Numbered from the stretch's first letter, positions 1 through 8,516 are shown. The stretch: 64,000 nt of DNA from Candidatus Competibacter phosphatis (GCF_012939995.1 NZ_SPMZ01000004.1:53682-117681); one strand, 5' to 3'. The notes: a model not told the origin generated them from the sequence alone. Numbers and translations are program-made.

Positions 1-1043
1 GCGAGAATCTTGTAATCGCTCACCCGTCCCGCCACCACCGCCACCCGATGGCACAAACAACCACGCGCGCTTTCCACCAAATCTAGGCCGGTACCGGTGC
101 CGTTCTGCTCCATCGATGCTCCAGGATGCGCCTCCAGCAGCGCAAACTGTGCGTGGAGTTCGGCCAGCAGCCCATCCATCTCCACCCATCGCGCTGCCCA
201 ACGAGTGAGTAGACCATTGCCATGGTCGGCGCGCAGATCGGCAATCAGTGGATGCCGCCACCACCGGGCCAAGGCGCCGGTTTCATGGACCGCGCCATCC
301 AGATCGGGGCGGGCGCAAAACGCATAACCGTCGGCTGCCGCCATCCGCCGCTCCAGCACGGCGAGATTGAACGCCGGCAGTGGCTCCACCGATCCGCCTC
401 CGAAATCCGCCAAGCCTTGCTCGCACAGACAACGCAGCGTCAATGCCGCCGGTGTGGAGGCGTGGCGCAACCAGCACTCGAAATTTCGACGATCGGTCAA
501 TGGCCAGTCATTGCGGGTCGCGTCGCCGCAAACCACTTGGTGGATTTCATGCTGGAGTTGATCGAGCATCGCGGCAAGATCCGCCCGAGCCGGTGCCAGC
601 CGCGCGCCACCGATGTGATTCCAGACCAAGTCGGGGAATAGCTTGCGCGGCAGGACAGACAAGAGTTGCCGCAATCGTTTCAGGGTGTCGAGCGCGGGAC
701 TCACGCCGACGCAACGCGGCCAATCCAGCAACAGACGCCAAGCGGTTTGTTCGAGGGATTCGGCGGCCACCAGAAAACGGCGGGCGGCCAGTTGCGGAGA
801 TGCGGGGACAACACCGAGAGCAGCTTCGACGGCGGCAAGACCAGCAATGGTCTGCGCGATGCGGCACACCCCGAACAATCGCGGCAGCAACGCCATGGCG
901 GCGCCGACATCGCGTCCCACCAGCGCGGCGCACAGCTTCACCGGCCGGCTCGAATACACATCGACCGCCGTGATTACACCACCTTGCACCACGACCTGGA
1001 TGTTCAGGCCACCTTCGACTCCGCTAGCCACGCCGTCCGTCAT
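1..1043 (-). CDS. hupK: HupK-like hydrogenase maturation protein, partial (runs off left edge)
   Basis: An uninterrupted minus-strand frame of about 347 codons enters from the window edge and starts with ATG at 1043, 66 bases after the stop of the HypC-like gene. Its N-terminus reads MTDGVASGVEGGLNIQV, and the last visible part contains ESARGCLCHRVAVVAGRV, which resembles the C-terminal region of [NiFe] hydrogenase large subunits (ESPRGALGHW type). HupK proteins are distant relatives of the large subunit, lack its full metal ligands, and assist assembly of the NiFe cofactor. Position after HupF in a hydrogenase operon agrees. No other ATG lies between the hupF stop and 1043. The C-terminus is outside the window. 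HupK is inferred from this weak similarity plus order; a generic large-subunit-like protein is the alternative. Confidence 0.7.
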   Translation of the reverse strand, partial: MTDGVASGVEGGLNIQVVVQGGVITAVDVYSSRPVKLCAALVGRDVGAAMALLPRLFGVCRIAQTIAGLAAVEAALGVVPASPQLAARRFLVAAESLEQTAWRLLLDWPRCVGVSPALDTLKRLRQLLSVLPRKLFPDLVWNHIGGARLAPARADLAAMLDQLQHEIHQVVCGDATRNDWPLTDRRNFECWLRHASTPAALTLRCLCEQGLADFGGGSVEPLPAFNLAVLERRMAAADGYAFCARPDLDGAVHETGALARWWRHPLIADLRADHGNGLLTRWAARWVEMDGLLAELHAQFALLEAHPGASMEQNGTGTGLDLVESARGCLCHRVAVVAGRVSDYKIL

Positions 1044-1109
1044 GTCAGGACTGACAATTTCGTCGCGGAACGATGAGAAGATCGGGCAACATGCCGGCCG
1101 ACTTCGCCG

Positions 1110-1349
1110 TCATGCCGCCTTGTCGCTGGTCGCGCCGACGAACTCGTCGAACAAGCGGTAAATCTCGGCCGCCTGTTCGGGCTCGATCTTTTCCACGGCG
1201 AAAGCGCGCGCTTGCAGGATCAGAAAATCGCCAACCGCGACCTCGTCCTGAAGTAGCAGCAGGTTCACTTCCAGCCGCTCACCGTAACGCTCCACCACCG
1301 CGCTGGCGTCGCGGACTTCGATCACTTGGGCGGGAATAGCGATGCACAT
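1110..1349 (-). CDS. hupF: HypC/HupF-family hydrogenase maturation chaperone
   Basis: A 79-residue protein starting MCIAIPAQVIEV. HypC-family proteins need Cys2 exposed after Met removal to carry the Fe(CN)2CO unit and to contact the large subunit, so the start at 1349 is preferred over the longer frame from 1379. It lies inside the hydrogenase structural operon, directly after the protease gene, whose last codons it overlaps or abuts. A second HypC (23120-23359) sits with hypD and hypE. The usual division is HypC for the general HypCD complex and HupF as an operon-specific paralogue that protects the large subunit, for example under oxygen. That division of labour is inferred from gene order. 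Confidence 0.88.
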   Translation of the reverse strand: MCIAIPAQVIEVRDASAVVERYGERLEVNLLLLQDEVAVGDFLILQARAFAVEKIEPEQAAEIYRLFDEFVGATSDKAA

Positions 1350-1353
1350 GAAG

Positions 1354-1854
1354 CTAGATCGCCGCAACCGGCGCGGCACGACGCGGCGTCAGGGGAAAAC
1401 CAAGCCTATGCAGCGTGTCCACCAGACACGCCACCGCGTGTTCCACCACGGCCGCCACTTCGGGCGACAGCTCGATTCCCAATTCCAGATCGACCGGCAC
1501 CACCCCGACCAGAGTGAATGTGGTCGGCGCTTCTTCCATCAGGATCAAGGTCGCTAGCACCTCCGCTAAACCCAACTGATGCGGAGAGAAGCGCGCTTGA
1601 AACAAAGCCGGCACTTCAGCATCGGCCAATTTTACCACCGACCCGGGCGGCGCACCGGTTTGCACCGCATCGCACACCAGCAGATGATCGCAACCGGCCA
1701 GGGTGTCCAGTAGTTCCATGCCAGTGGTGCCGCCGTCGACCACCTCGACCACCGCCGGTAGGACGTAGCGCGCAGCCAGCGCCTCGACCACCCGGACGCC
1801 GACCCCCTCGTCGCGCAGCAGGATGTTGCCGAGACCCAAGACCACGATTCTCAT
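1354..1854 (-). CDS. hybD: [NiFe] hydrogenase large-subunit maturation protease (HybD/HupD type)
   Basis: A 166-residue endopeptidase that removes the C-terminal tail of the large subunit after nickel insertion. The nickel-sensing ligands of the HybD family are visible: Glu16 (LGNILLRDEG), Asp62 (LLVCDAV) and His92 (FSPHQLGL). VVDGGTTGMELL is the typical second core strand. The start at 1854 (MRIVVLGLGN) overlaps the stop of the large-subunit gene by ATGA, so the two are translationally coupled. The longer frame to 1914 only reads back into the large-subunit gene. Its likely substrate is the tail that follows DPCLACAIH in the neighbouring large subunit. Confidence 0.95.
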   Translation of the reverse strand: MRIVVLGLGNILLRDEGVGVRVVEALAARYVLPAVVEVVDGGTTGMELLDTLAGCDHLLVCDAVQTGAPPGSVVKLADAEVPALFQARFSPHQLGLAEVLATLILMEEAPTTFTLVGVVPVDLELGIELSPEVAAVVEHAVACLVDTLHRLGFPLTPRRAAPVAAI

Positions 1855-3560
1855 CAGAACGCTTTCACCTGGACGGTGGAACGCCGACGAGTGTCGGTCA
1901 GGTGGATCGCGCAAGCCAAGCAGGGATCGAAGGAATGCACCGTGCGCAACACTTCCAAAGGCAGTTCGGGATCGGCGACCGGATTATCGACCAGCGATGC
2001 CTCATACGGCCCCAGCGCATCGGCGTCGTCGCGTGGGCCGGCGTTCCAGGTGCTGGGCACCACTGCCTGATAGTTCTTGATCTTGCCGTTCTCGATCACC
2101 GTCCAGTGCGACAAGACCCCGCGCGGCGCTTCGTGATAACCGAAACCGCGAATCTCGCCCTTGGGAAACACCGGCCGGTTGAAGGTGGTGAAATCCCCCT
2201 TGGCGATGTTGTTGATCAACAGTTGCCACTGATTTTGTAGCGATTCCAGCAACACCGCGCAACGTACCGCTCGGGCGGCGATCCGGCCGATGGTCGAGTG
2301 CAGCGCCTCGACCGGGATCGGCGAGCCGGCCACCGCGCCGGCAATGTCGAGCAAGCGTTTGAGATGGCGTTGGGTCGGCTCATGGCCGGCGGCAACCATG
2401 GCCAACACGTTCGCCAGCGGCCCCACCTGGACTCGCTGGTCGTAAAAAGTGGGCGCCTTGACCCAGGAATACTTGCCATCGTCCTGGAAGGCGGTGTGAT
2501 GCGGGTGGGTCTGACCCTCGTAGGGATGGCGTGCCGCGTCGTTGCCTTTGTACTGATACCAAGCGTGCTTGACGCTCTCCTTGACCCCGTCACGAAAGTA
2601 GGCGTCCCGATAGCTGGCGATCGGCTTGAATTGGGATAGATCGCCCTTGGGTACATAACCGCCGGGTAGTTCGAACTGCGTGCCCTTGGTATCCAGCGGC
2701 AGGTCGGGTACCGACAGATAGTCGGTAACACCGGCGCCGTGGCGGGTCCAGTCGGCGTACAGCGCGCCCACCGCCGCTACATCGGGAATCATCGCTTGAT
2801 TGACGAATTCGCCGAGCTTGTCGATCTCCGCCTTGATGGCGAACAGCCGTTCCAGAGTCAGCGTGGATTGGCTGTCCGGGTTGATCGGGTTGGCCACTCC
2901 ACCAACGGCCAGGTTCTGGATGTGAGGGGTCTTCGAACCCAAAATGGCGACAATGCGGTTGGCGATACGCTGATACTCCAGCGCCTGCAAATAATGGGTC
3001 GCCGCCAACAGGTTCACCTCTGGCGGCAGCTTCATCGCCGGATGACCCCAATAACCGCTAGCGAACACTCCCAACTGGCCGCTACCGACGAAGGCCTTGA
3101 GCTTCTCCTGGATCTGGCGAATCTCCGGCAAGCCGTTGCGGCGGTAGTCGGACAAACTGGCCCCCAGCTTGGCCGCGCCCTCGGGGCTGGCCGACAAGGC
3201 CGAGACGATATCGACCCAGTCGAGCGCCGCCAATTGATAAAAATGCACGATGTGATCGTGAATGCCATGCGCGGCGACGATCATGTTGCGGATGTACTGA
3301 GCGTTGAGCGGCACCTCCAGATCCAGGGCATTCTCGACCGCGCGCACCGACACGATGGCGTGAACCGTGGTACAAACGCCGCAGATGCGCTGAGTAAACA
3401 GCCAGGCGTCGCGCGGGTCGCGGCCCTGCAAGATGATCTCGATGCCACGCCACATCTGCCCAGACGACCAAGCGTTACTCACCTTGCCGTTGTTAACCTC
3501 GCAGTCGATCCGCAGATGACCCTCGATGCGGGTGATGGGATCAATGGTTATTCTGGCCAC
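1854..3560 (-). CDS. hybC: [NiFe] hydrogenase large (catalytic) subunit, HybC type
   Basis: A 568-residue protein that carries the NiFe active site and oxidises H2. The N-terminal ligand motif RICGVC (about residues 60-65) and the C-terminal motif DPCLACAIH are intact, giving the four cysteine ligands. A 15-residue tail (LTDTRRRSTVQVKAF) follows the His and would be cleaved by the neighbouring protease. Length matches E. coli HybC (567). The N-terminus MARITIDPITRIEGHLRI is the canonical large-subunit opening. The operon order small subunit-HybA-HybB-large subunit-protease matches E. coli hydrogenase 2, which suggests a group 1c membrane-bound enzyme facing the periplasm. The enzyme group is inferred from order and motifs. 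Confidence 0.97.
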   Translation of the reverse strand: MARITIDPITRIEGHLRIDCEVNNGKVSNAWSSGQMWRGIEIILQGRDPRDAWLFTQRICGVCTTVHAIVSVRAVENALDLEVPLNAQYIRNMIVAAHGIHDHIVHFYQLAALDWVDIVSALSASPEGAAKLGASLSDYRRNGLPEIRQIQEKLKAFVGSGQLGVFASGYWGHPAMKLPPEVNLLAATHYLQALEYQRIANRIVAILGSKTPHIQNLAVGGVANPINPDSQSTLTLERLFAIKAEIDKLGEFVNQAMIPDVAAVGALYADWTRHGAGVTDYLSVPDLPLDTKGTQFELPGGYVPKGDLSQFKPIASYRDAYFRDGVKESVKHAWYQYKGNDAARHPYEGQTHPHHTAFQDDGKYSWVKAPTFYDQRVQVGPLANVLAMVAAGHEPTQRHLKRLLDIAGAVAGSPIPVEALHSTIGRIAARAVRCAVLLESLQNQWQLLINNIAKGDFTTFNRPVFPKGEIRGFGYHEAPRGVLSHWTVIENGKIKNYQAVVPSTWNAGPRDDADALGPYEASLVDNPVADPELPLEVLRTVHSFDPCLACAIHLTDTRRRSTVQVKAF

Positions 3561-3576
3561 GGACAGTCTCCGATCG

Positions 3577-4747
3577 TCATGGTTGGGCCTGATGGGCGCC
3601 GTGCAGCACCGGCAGGGTCTTGATGAACAGCAAATAGAGCATGATTTCCAGACAGATGACGCCGATGGTGATCATCAGCTCCGGCGCCGAGGGGAAATAG
3701 GTCCAGCCATTGCCAGGCCGCACGGCCATCAGGTAGGCGTTAAGCCGATACAACGAACCGCCGGCGAGCAGGGAGACCGCTGCCAGAAACTGCCAGCGCT
3801 GGCGGGTCCGGCGATGCGAAACCAGTACGAAGAGAGGCACCAGGAACAGCGCGGTCTCGATCAGGAATAGATTGCCGTCCCAATCGCCGGCGAAGGCCAA
3901 ACCCAGATAACCGCGATAGGCCAGATCGCCCCAGCGCAGCAGCAAGTAGCCCGCCAACAGGCCGGCGACGACCCGCGCCAGCCGCGCGAACAACCTCGCC
4001 TCGGACGGTGTCTTGAAGGCCCGATTGACCAGGGTGGCTTCCAGCATCACCACGCCGTAGCCCATGGCCAGTGCTGAAATCAAAAACAACAGCGGCAGCC
4101 AGATTGTGTACCACAGAGGAGAGAGCTTGGAGCCCATGATCAGCAATACCGAGCCCAGCGAGGACTGGTGCATGGTCGGCAGCAGCACCCCGATCGCAAT
4201 CAGCACGTACATATACTTCTTCAGGAAAGCCTGGAGCTTGTCCAGGCCATACCGTTGCTTGAAGCTTCCCGGCATCCGCTCCAGAAACGCCGGCCAGAAC
4301 TCCAGCCACAGCACCGTGATGTAGGCCATGACGCACAGCCCCACTTCCAGAATCACCGAATTCGGCTGAGCGTACCAGGGCAGCAACAGATTGAAGGCGT
4401 TCCAGTAGCGGCCGAGGTCGATCATCACCGCCAGACCCGCCAACGTGTAGCCGAACACCCCACCGAGCAAGGCCGGCCGCATCAGCGGGTGATAAACGTT
4501 GCGGTTGAAGATGTAGACCAGCAGCGCCATGGCGAAGCCACCGCAGCCGAAAGCCGTGCCGATCACCACATCCAGCACCACCCAGGTCCCGATGGGATAA
4601 CCGTTGCTCATATGCGAAACATCGCCCATCCCGAACAAAAAAGCGCCGCAAAATGAAATACGCCGCGATCAGCAGGAAGAGACCGAGGATCAGAAACGGT
4701 TTGGTGACCACCTTGCCGCCAAGCGGCCGATGAACGACTGCCGTCAT
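3577..4747 (-). CDS. hybB: HybB-like integral membrane subunit, frameshifted at 4637-4642
   Basis: A NrfD/PsrC-family membrane protein that links the periplasmic hydrogenase/ferredoxin to the quinone pool. The frame from ATG 4747 gives MTAVVHRPLGGKVVTKPF and a first membrane helix, then leaves register. The frame covering 3577-4638 gives the rest (GYPIGTWVVLDVVIGTAFGCGG, then about nine more hydrophobic segments). Removing one base from the A6 run at 4637-4642 joins them as RRFLFGMGDVSHMSNG and gives 389 residues, against 392 for E. coli HybB, with matching order along the whole length. The join also matches E. coli KRLVFGLGSVSDLNGG. One extra base is therefore likely, either a sequence error or a real break. 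The start at 4747 overlaps the end of hybA by 4 bases. Confidence 0.9.
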
Positions 4748-5760
4748 GATGGCCGCTCCTCATCGTCTTTGTGCCGTTCTTCGTCACTCTTGACATTGCG
4801 CCGGGCCAAGACCACTAGACCGCCGAGCAAGGCCAGCGGCGCGATCATGCCCTTGTAGAGCGTATGCTGCATTCCTTCGGAAACGGCGGCGAAGGAGTGA
4901 TCGGGTAGCTTGGGCAGACCCAGCTTTTCATGGGGCACACCGGTCAGATAGCGCACCTGGGTACCGCCGGATTCGGTCTCGCCGTAGATGTGCGGCTGAT
5001 ACTCGCCGACCGGCGCTACCTGGCCGGACCGATCGCCGCTCAGCTTGCCGCGCGGGAACTCGTACAGTTCGCCGGGCTTGAGGGCCATGCGCCGCTCCGC
5101 CTCTTTCTGCAAGTCCTCGACCAACCCGAACAGCGAGGCGCCGGTCGGGCATACGTCGCAGCAGGCCGGGAGCTTGCCCTGTTTCTGCAAGTGGTTGCAG
5201 AACTGGCACTTGGCGATCCGACCGAACGGCTGATCGAACTGATACTGCGGCACGTTGAACGGACAACCGTAGACGCAATAGCGGCAACCGATGCAGGCAT
5301 CCGGGTTGTGAGTAACGATGCCGGTGATTGGGTCCTTGCGCATGGCGCTGACCGGGCACACCGAAATACAGGACGGATCGACGCAATGCAGGCAGTGGCG
5401 CTTGACGAAGGCGTAGCCATCGACCTCACGGTCCTTCTGAGTCATGGCGCCGTTCTGGTAAACCCGGATCACGTTCAGCGTCTTGCCGGAAATGTCTTCC
5501 GCAGTATCCCAGGTTCCTTCGTTCCAATCGGCCAGGCGTTGCGGTTGTTCGACCGGCATGCCATTGGCTTCCTTGCAAGCGGCGACGCAGGCTTTGCAAC
5601 CGATGCACTGAGTCGAGTCGTACAGCATCCCCACCGCCTTGGGCGGCAAGGTCTTTGGCTCACGCCGATCGAATGGCGCGGCATCGGCGATTGGCGCGGC
5701 GGCGGCGGTGGCGGCGGCACCGACGGCGCCCCGCAGGAACTGGCGACGATTGATCCCCAT
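4744..5760 (-). CDS. hybA: HybA-like [4Fe-4S] ferredoxin subunit with Tat signal
   Basis: A 338-residue periplasmic electron carrier between the small subunit and HybB. The start at 5760 is chosen because it gives MGINRRQFLRG, a twin-arginine signal; the longer frame to 6087 only reads through the small-subunit gene. Four cysteine clusters are visible: CIGCKACVAACKEANG, CLHCVDPSCISVCP, CIGCRYCVYGCPF, and CQFCNH followed by CCDVCPTG, consistent with four Fe-S clusters. A C-terminal hydrophobic helix (LALLGGLVVLARR) would anchor it in the membrane. It lies 11 bases after the small-subunit stop and overlaps hybB. Length is close to E. coli HybA (328). Confidence 0.95.
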   Translation of the reverse strand: MGINRRQFLRGAVGAAATAAAAPIADAAPFDRREPKTLPPKAVGMLYDSTQCIGCKACVAACKEANGMPVEQPQRLADWNEGTWDTAEDISGKTLNVIRVYQNGAMTQKDREVDGYAFVKRHCLHCVDPSCISVCPVSAMRKDPITGIVTHNPDACIGCRYCVYGCPFNVPQYQFDQPFGRIAKCQFCNHLQKQGKLPACCDVCPTGASLFGLVEDLQKEAERRMALKPGELYEFPRGKLSGDRSGQVAPVGEYQPHIYGETESGGTQVRYLTGVPHEKLGLPKLPDHSFAAVSEGMQHTLYKGMIAPLALLGGLVVLARRNVKSDEERHKDDEERPS

Positions 5761-5771
5761 GACGCACCCTC

Positions 5772-6938
5772 CTATCGTTGCGAGGTATCGTGCTCGGAGG
5801 CGGCGGATTCGTCCTTCTGGTCCATGCCGCGCAGGGCCATCGCGCCCGCGCCCACCGCTAGCCCAGCGACGCCGGCCACGACCGCCGCTGCTGCTGGCGT
5901 GACACCCTGGCCCTTGGGCGCGTTCACCACCGGAAAGGCGGTCGGCGGCGTGAAGGTCTTGACCTTCGCCAGGGCATGGAGCGGCTTGGTGAACCCCACG
6001 CCTTCCTCGGTGCAGCCGAAGCAGGGATGGCCGATACCCACCGGCCAGTTGCCTTCGCCGACATCGCCGAAGCCGATGGCCGGACAATTGGCATGGGTCT
6101 CCGGCCCCTTGCAGCCCAGCTTATACAGGCACCAACCTTGGCGATGACCGAAATCGCCGTATTCCAGGGCAAAGCGGCCAGCGTCGAAATGCGGGCGCCG
6201 CTCGCAGTTTTCGTGGATCAGCCGCCCGTAGGCGAATTTCGGCCGGTTCTTGACATCCAGTCCCGGTGGCTTGCCGAAGGTCAGCAGATAGAGGACGGTG
6301 GACAAAAAGTTGTAGGGATTGGGTGGGCAGCCAGGAATGTTGATCACGGTTTTTCCGGGCAGCACTTCATGCACCGGCTTGGCCTGGGTCGGGTTGGGGT
6401 CGCTGGAGGGCACACCGCCCCAGGAGGCGCAGGAACCGATGGCGATAATCGCCGCCGCACCTTCGGCCGTTTCTCGGACTGTCTCCAGGATCGGCTTGCC
6501 GGCGACCATGCAGTAGACGCCGCCATCCTTGGTCGGAATCGACCCGTCCACCACCAACACGAACTTGCCCCAGTTCTCCTTCATCGACTTGGCCCGGTAC
6601 GCCTCGGCCTGATGGCCGGCGCCCGCGCACAGGGCCTCGTGATAATCCAGCGAGATCATGTCGAGGATCAGGGTTTCGACGGTCGGATGGTAGGCGCGCA
6701 ACAGTGACTCGGTGCAGCCGGTGCACTCCTGCGCCGACAGCCAGATGACCGGCGGCCGGGCTGCGGCGGTGACGGCGGCGGCGATGCGCGGCCCCATCAG
6801 CGACGATAGCCCCAAGGTCGCGGCGACACCGGTGCAATAGGTCAGGAACTGACGACGGGTCAGCCCGCCGAGCGTGCCCTCGTAACCGTCTGGATCGTGG
6901 ACGGCATGGTCAAGATCGGTCTCGCTGACGACATTCAT
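5772..6938 (-). CDS. hybO: [NiFe] hydrogenase small subunit, Tat-exported
   Basis: A 388-residue Fe-S subunit that passes electrons from the NiFe site. The start at 6938 (MNVVSETDLDH) has a GGGGGA ribosome site upstream; the longer frame to 7013 starts inside the promoter region. The Tat motif LTRRQFLTYCTG is at about residues 26-37. The proximal cluster motif is QECTGCTESLL with Gly between the cysteines, the standard form and not the extra-cysteine form of oxygen-tolerant group 1d enzymes. More Cys/His ligands follow in HENCERRPHF, CLYKLGCKGPETHANC and HPCFGCTEEG. A C-terminal hydrophobic segment (AGVAGLAVGAGAMAL) anchors it in the membrane. First gene of the operon. Confidence 0.97.
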   Translation of the reverse strand: MNVVSETDLDHAVHDPDGYEGTLGGLTRRQFLTYCTGVAATLGLSSLMGPRIAAAVTAAARPPVIWLSAQECTGCTESLLRAYHPTVETLILDMISLDYHEALCAGAGHQAEAYRAKSMKENWGKFVLVVDGSIPTKDGGVYCMVAGKPILETVRETAEGAAAIIAIGSCASWGGVPSSDPNPTQAKPVHEVLPGKTVINIPGCPPNPYNFLSTVLYLLTFGKPPGLDVKNRPKFAYGRLIHENCERRPHFDAGRFALEYGDFGHRQGWCLYKLGCKGPETHANCPAIGFGDVGEGNWPVGIGHPCFGCTEEGVGFTKPLHALAKVKTFTPPTAFPVVNAPKGQGVTPAAAAVVAGVAGLAVGAGAMALRGMDQKDESAASEHDTSQR

Positions 6939-6953
6939 CACCCGTTTTCCCCC

Positions 6954-6971
6954 ACAAATTTGGCCATTTGT
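6954..6971. promoter_or_regulatory. Inverted repeat in hydrogenase operon leader
   Basis: ACAAAT and ATTTGT form a perfect 6+6 bp inverted repeat with a 6-base spacer (TTGGCC), 16 bases upstream of the small-subunit start. It could be an operator or an mRNA leader hairpin. No known motif is recognised. Confidence 0.4.
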
Positions 6972-6999
6972 AAAGTTAGCGGGGAGCCAATACGACGGG

Positions 7000-7013
7000 T
7001 TGACGATCATCAA
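7000..7013 (-). promoter_or_regulatory. FNR/CRP-type binding site upstream of hydrogenase operon
   Basis: On the minus strand the site reads TTGATGATCGTCAA, one mismatch from the FNR consensus TTGAT-N4-ATCAA. It lies 62-75 bases upstream of the small-subunit start and between that gene and the Crp/Fnr gene. If it sits at -41.5 the transcript would start near 6965, a plausible class II arrangement, although no strong -10 hexamer is evident. The neighbouring regulator carries the E..SR recognition pattern that fits this half-site. Confidence 0.6.
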
Positions 7014-7048
7014 TTTTTATGGATTTTTTTTGGCCGTCCCCGGCAGTC

Positions 7049-7777
7049 CTAATCCAGTAAGGAAGGCCTGATTTCATGCAGGAGCGAGGTGGGATGGCTC
7101 ACGCAAACGGTGCGTCCCGAAAAGCGGGCTACGCCGTCCTCCTCCAGCCGGCCGATGATTCGAGACAAGGTTTCATGCCGTGCGCCGATCATGGAGGCGA
7201 GGTCGCGCCGCGACAACGGTAACTCCATCACCCGGCTGCCGTCGGTGGCGGTCCGGCCGTGGCGGTTCATCAACGCCAGCAGCAGGTGGACAAACTTGGT
7301 GCGGTTGGAAAGCGTCGCGTTCCGTACCAGCTTGTCGTGCGCGTCGTCCACATCGGTCACCACCCGGCGGAGGAACTGCTGGCCCAAGGTCGGGTTTCTT
7401 TCCAACAAAGTCTGGACGGTGTGCCTGTCGATGAAACAAATTTTGCTCGGTCCCAGCGCTTCGGCGCTGGAACGACGTTCCTCGTCGAGCAACACGCCGC
7501 GATAGCCCAGGGTACCGCCAGGGTAAACAAGGTGGAGCAGAATCGAGTTGCCCGCCGCGTCGATCTTGCGAACGGCGGCCCCACCCGAGACGATGCAATA
7601 AACACCATGGCTAGGCTCACCGATCGCAAAGATCGACTCGCCGGCATGATATTTTCGGCACTTCTTTGCTTGTGTCAGCAGATTGAGCTCTTCATCGCTC
7701 AAAACGCTCCACTCGTTGTGCTCGCGTGGCAGGCACTCAAAACAATTGACGCCAGGCATGATCTTGCGTCGTTCCAC
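7049..7777 (-). CDS. Crp/Fnr-family transcriptional regulator
   Basis: A 242-residue regulator with an N-terminal cyclic-nucleotide-binding-like beta roll (about 25-140), a dimerisation helix and a C-terminal winged helix (about 165-230). The recognition helix contains ARHETLSRIIGRLEEDG, with the Glu, Ser and Arg spacing of FNR-type proteins. Two cysteines near the N-terminus (CFEC) recall FNR, but the four-cysteine pattern that binds an oxygen-labile 4Fe-4S cluster is not clearly present, so the signal sensed is unknown. The GTG start at 7777 has a strong AAGGAGGG site about 8 bases upstream and is preferred to the ATG at 7759. It is transcribed toward the hydrogenase operon and probably controls it. 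Confidence 0.88.
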   Translation of the reverse strand: MERRKIMPGVNCFECLPREHNEWSVLSDEELNLLTQAKKCRKYHAGESIFAIGEPSHGVYCIVSGGAAVRKIDAAGNSILLHLVYPGGTLGYRGVLLDEERRSSAEALGPSKICFIDRHTVQTLLERNPTLGQQFLRRVVTDVDDAHDKLVRNATLSNRTKFVHLLLALMNRHGRTATDGSRVMELPLSRRDLASMIGARHETLSRIIGRLEEDGVARFSGRTVCVSHPTSLLHEIRPSLLD

Positions 7778-7875
7778 ATCCTCACCCTCCTTCCACTATA
7801 TTTGTAATGACGCGCCACGGCTTCATTCAGCCCAGCATTCAGGGATGTCGCTGAAACTCATGACTATAATCAGCT

Positions 7876-7889
7876 TGAACTATAGTTCA
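7876..7889. promoter_or_regulatory. Perfect 14-bp palindrome upstream of cytochrome c gene
   Basis: TGAACTATAGTTCA is its own reverse complement. It lies 24 bases before the cytochrome c start and just after a TATAAT hexamer at 7865-7870, a position where a bound repressor would block transcription. The regulator is unknown. Confidence 0.45.
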
Positions 7890-7913
7890 GGAATGGCCAG
7901 AAGGAGAGCAGAG

Positions 7914-8363
7914 ATGTCAAGACTCCCGAAACAACCCCTGTTGGCGATTACCTTCGCCCTCCTGGTTCTAGGCGGATCGCTATGGGTGATCGACCCCAGC
8001 GACGGCCTCTTCTCCTTGTTTCCGGGGGCATCGGCCAAAGAAAGCTACCAGTACGCCAACAAGCCGATGGGTTGGAACGGACCCGCCGGGCAATGCGTGG
8101 TCTGTCACAACCTGGAAAAAGGTGACTCCTATCGGATCGGCCCCAACCTCTGGGGCATCGTCGACGCGCCGAAAGGGGGCTCCAAGGGTTTTGGCTATTC
8201 CCACGCACTGGCGACGGCGGGTGGGACATGGACCAAGCAGGATCTAGATCGATATCTCGCCAACCCCAATCAATTTCTGCCCGGCACCAACAAAACGATC
8301 GCCGGTCTGGAGCCCCAGGAGCGCGCCAAAATCATCGCTTTTCTGGTAACGCTGAAGGACTGA
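7914..8363 (+). CDS. Class I cytochrome c, axial Met position replaced by Lys
   Basis: A 149-residue exported c-type cytochrome. An N-terminal hydrophobic segment (LLAITFALLVLGGSLWVI) is a signal or anchor. The heme motif CVVCH is at residues 61-65, followed by the class I signature GPNLWGIV. The region that normally holds the sixth ligand reads PGTNKTIAGLEPQERAKIIAFL; aligned by eye with PGTKMxFAG of mitochondrial-type cytochromes c, the Met is a Lys (Lys127). The start at 7914 has a GGAG site. It lies between the regulator and hupE and may link hydrogenase or other periplasmic oxidation to a terminal acceptor, but its partner is not shown by sequence. Confidence 0.88.
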   Translation: MSRLPKQPLLAITFALLVLGGSLWVIDPSDGLFSLFPGASAKESYQYANKPMGWNGPAGQCVVCHNLEKGDSYRIGPNLWGIVDAPKGGSKGFGYSHALATAGGTWTKQDLDRYLANPNQFLPGTNKTIAGLEPQERAKIIAFLVTLKD

Positions 8364-8516
8364 GCCATCCGAATCGCCCGACCCGCTATCGTGTCGGCGG
8401 GCTGTCCCGCATCAACCACCGGACCGATAGCCTCGTAAATCTTTGCCTCAGGGAGGCTTGTTACACTTAAACGGTTATTGGCTATTTCACGATTCATCAT
8501 CGTTAGGGGAGCGCGC

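Noticed and set aside
643..1161. Long plus-strand frame at the left end
   Set aside because: It is the shadow of the minus-strand HupK-like gene; it has no ribosome site and its product resembles nothing.
2739..3623. 294-residue plus-strand frame antisense to the hydrogenase large subunit
   Set aside because: High GC leaves few stops in antisense frames; the minus-strand gene is certain.
3740..4747. Complete 335-residue protein starting MTAVVHRPLGG
   Set aside because: Only its first about 37 residues are real (the HybB N-terminus); after the A6 run it continues out of frame as Arg/Gly/Ala-rich nonsense.
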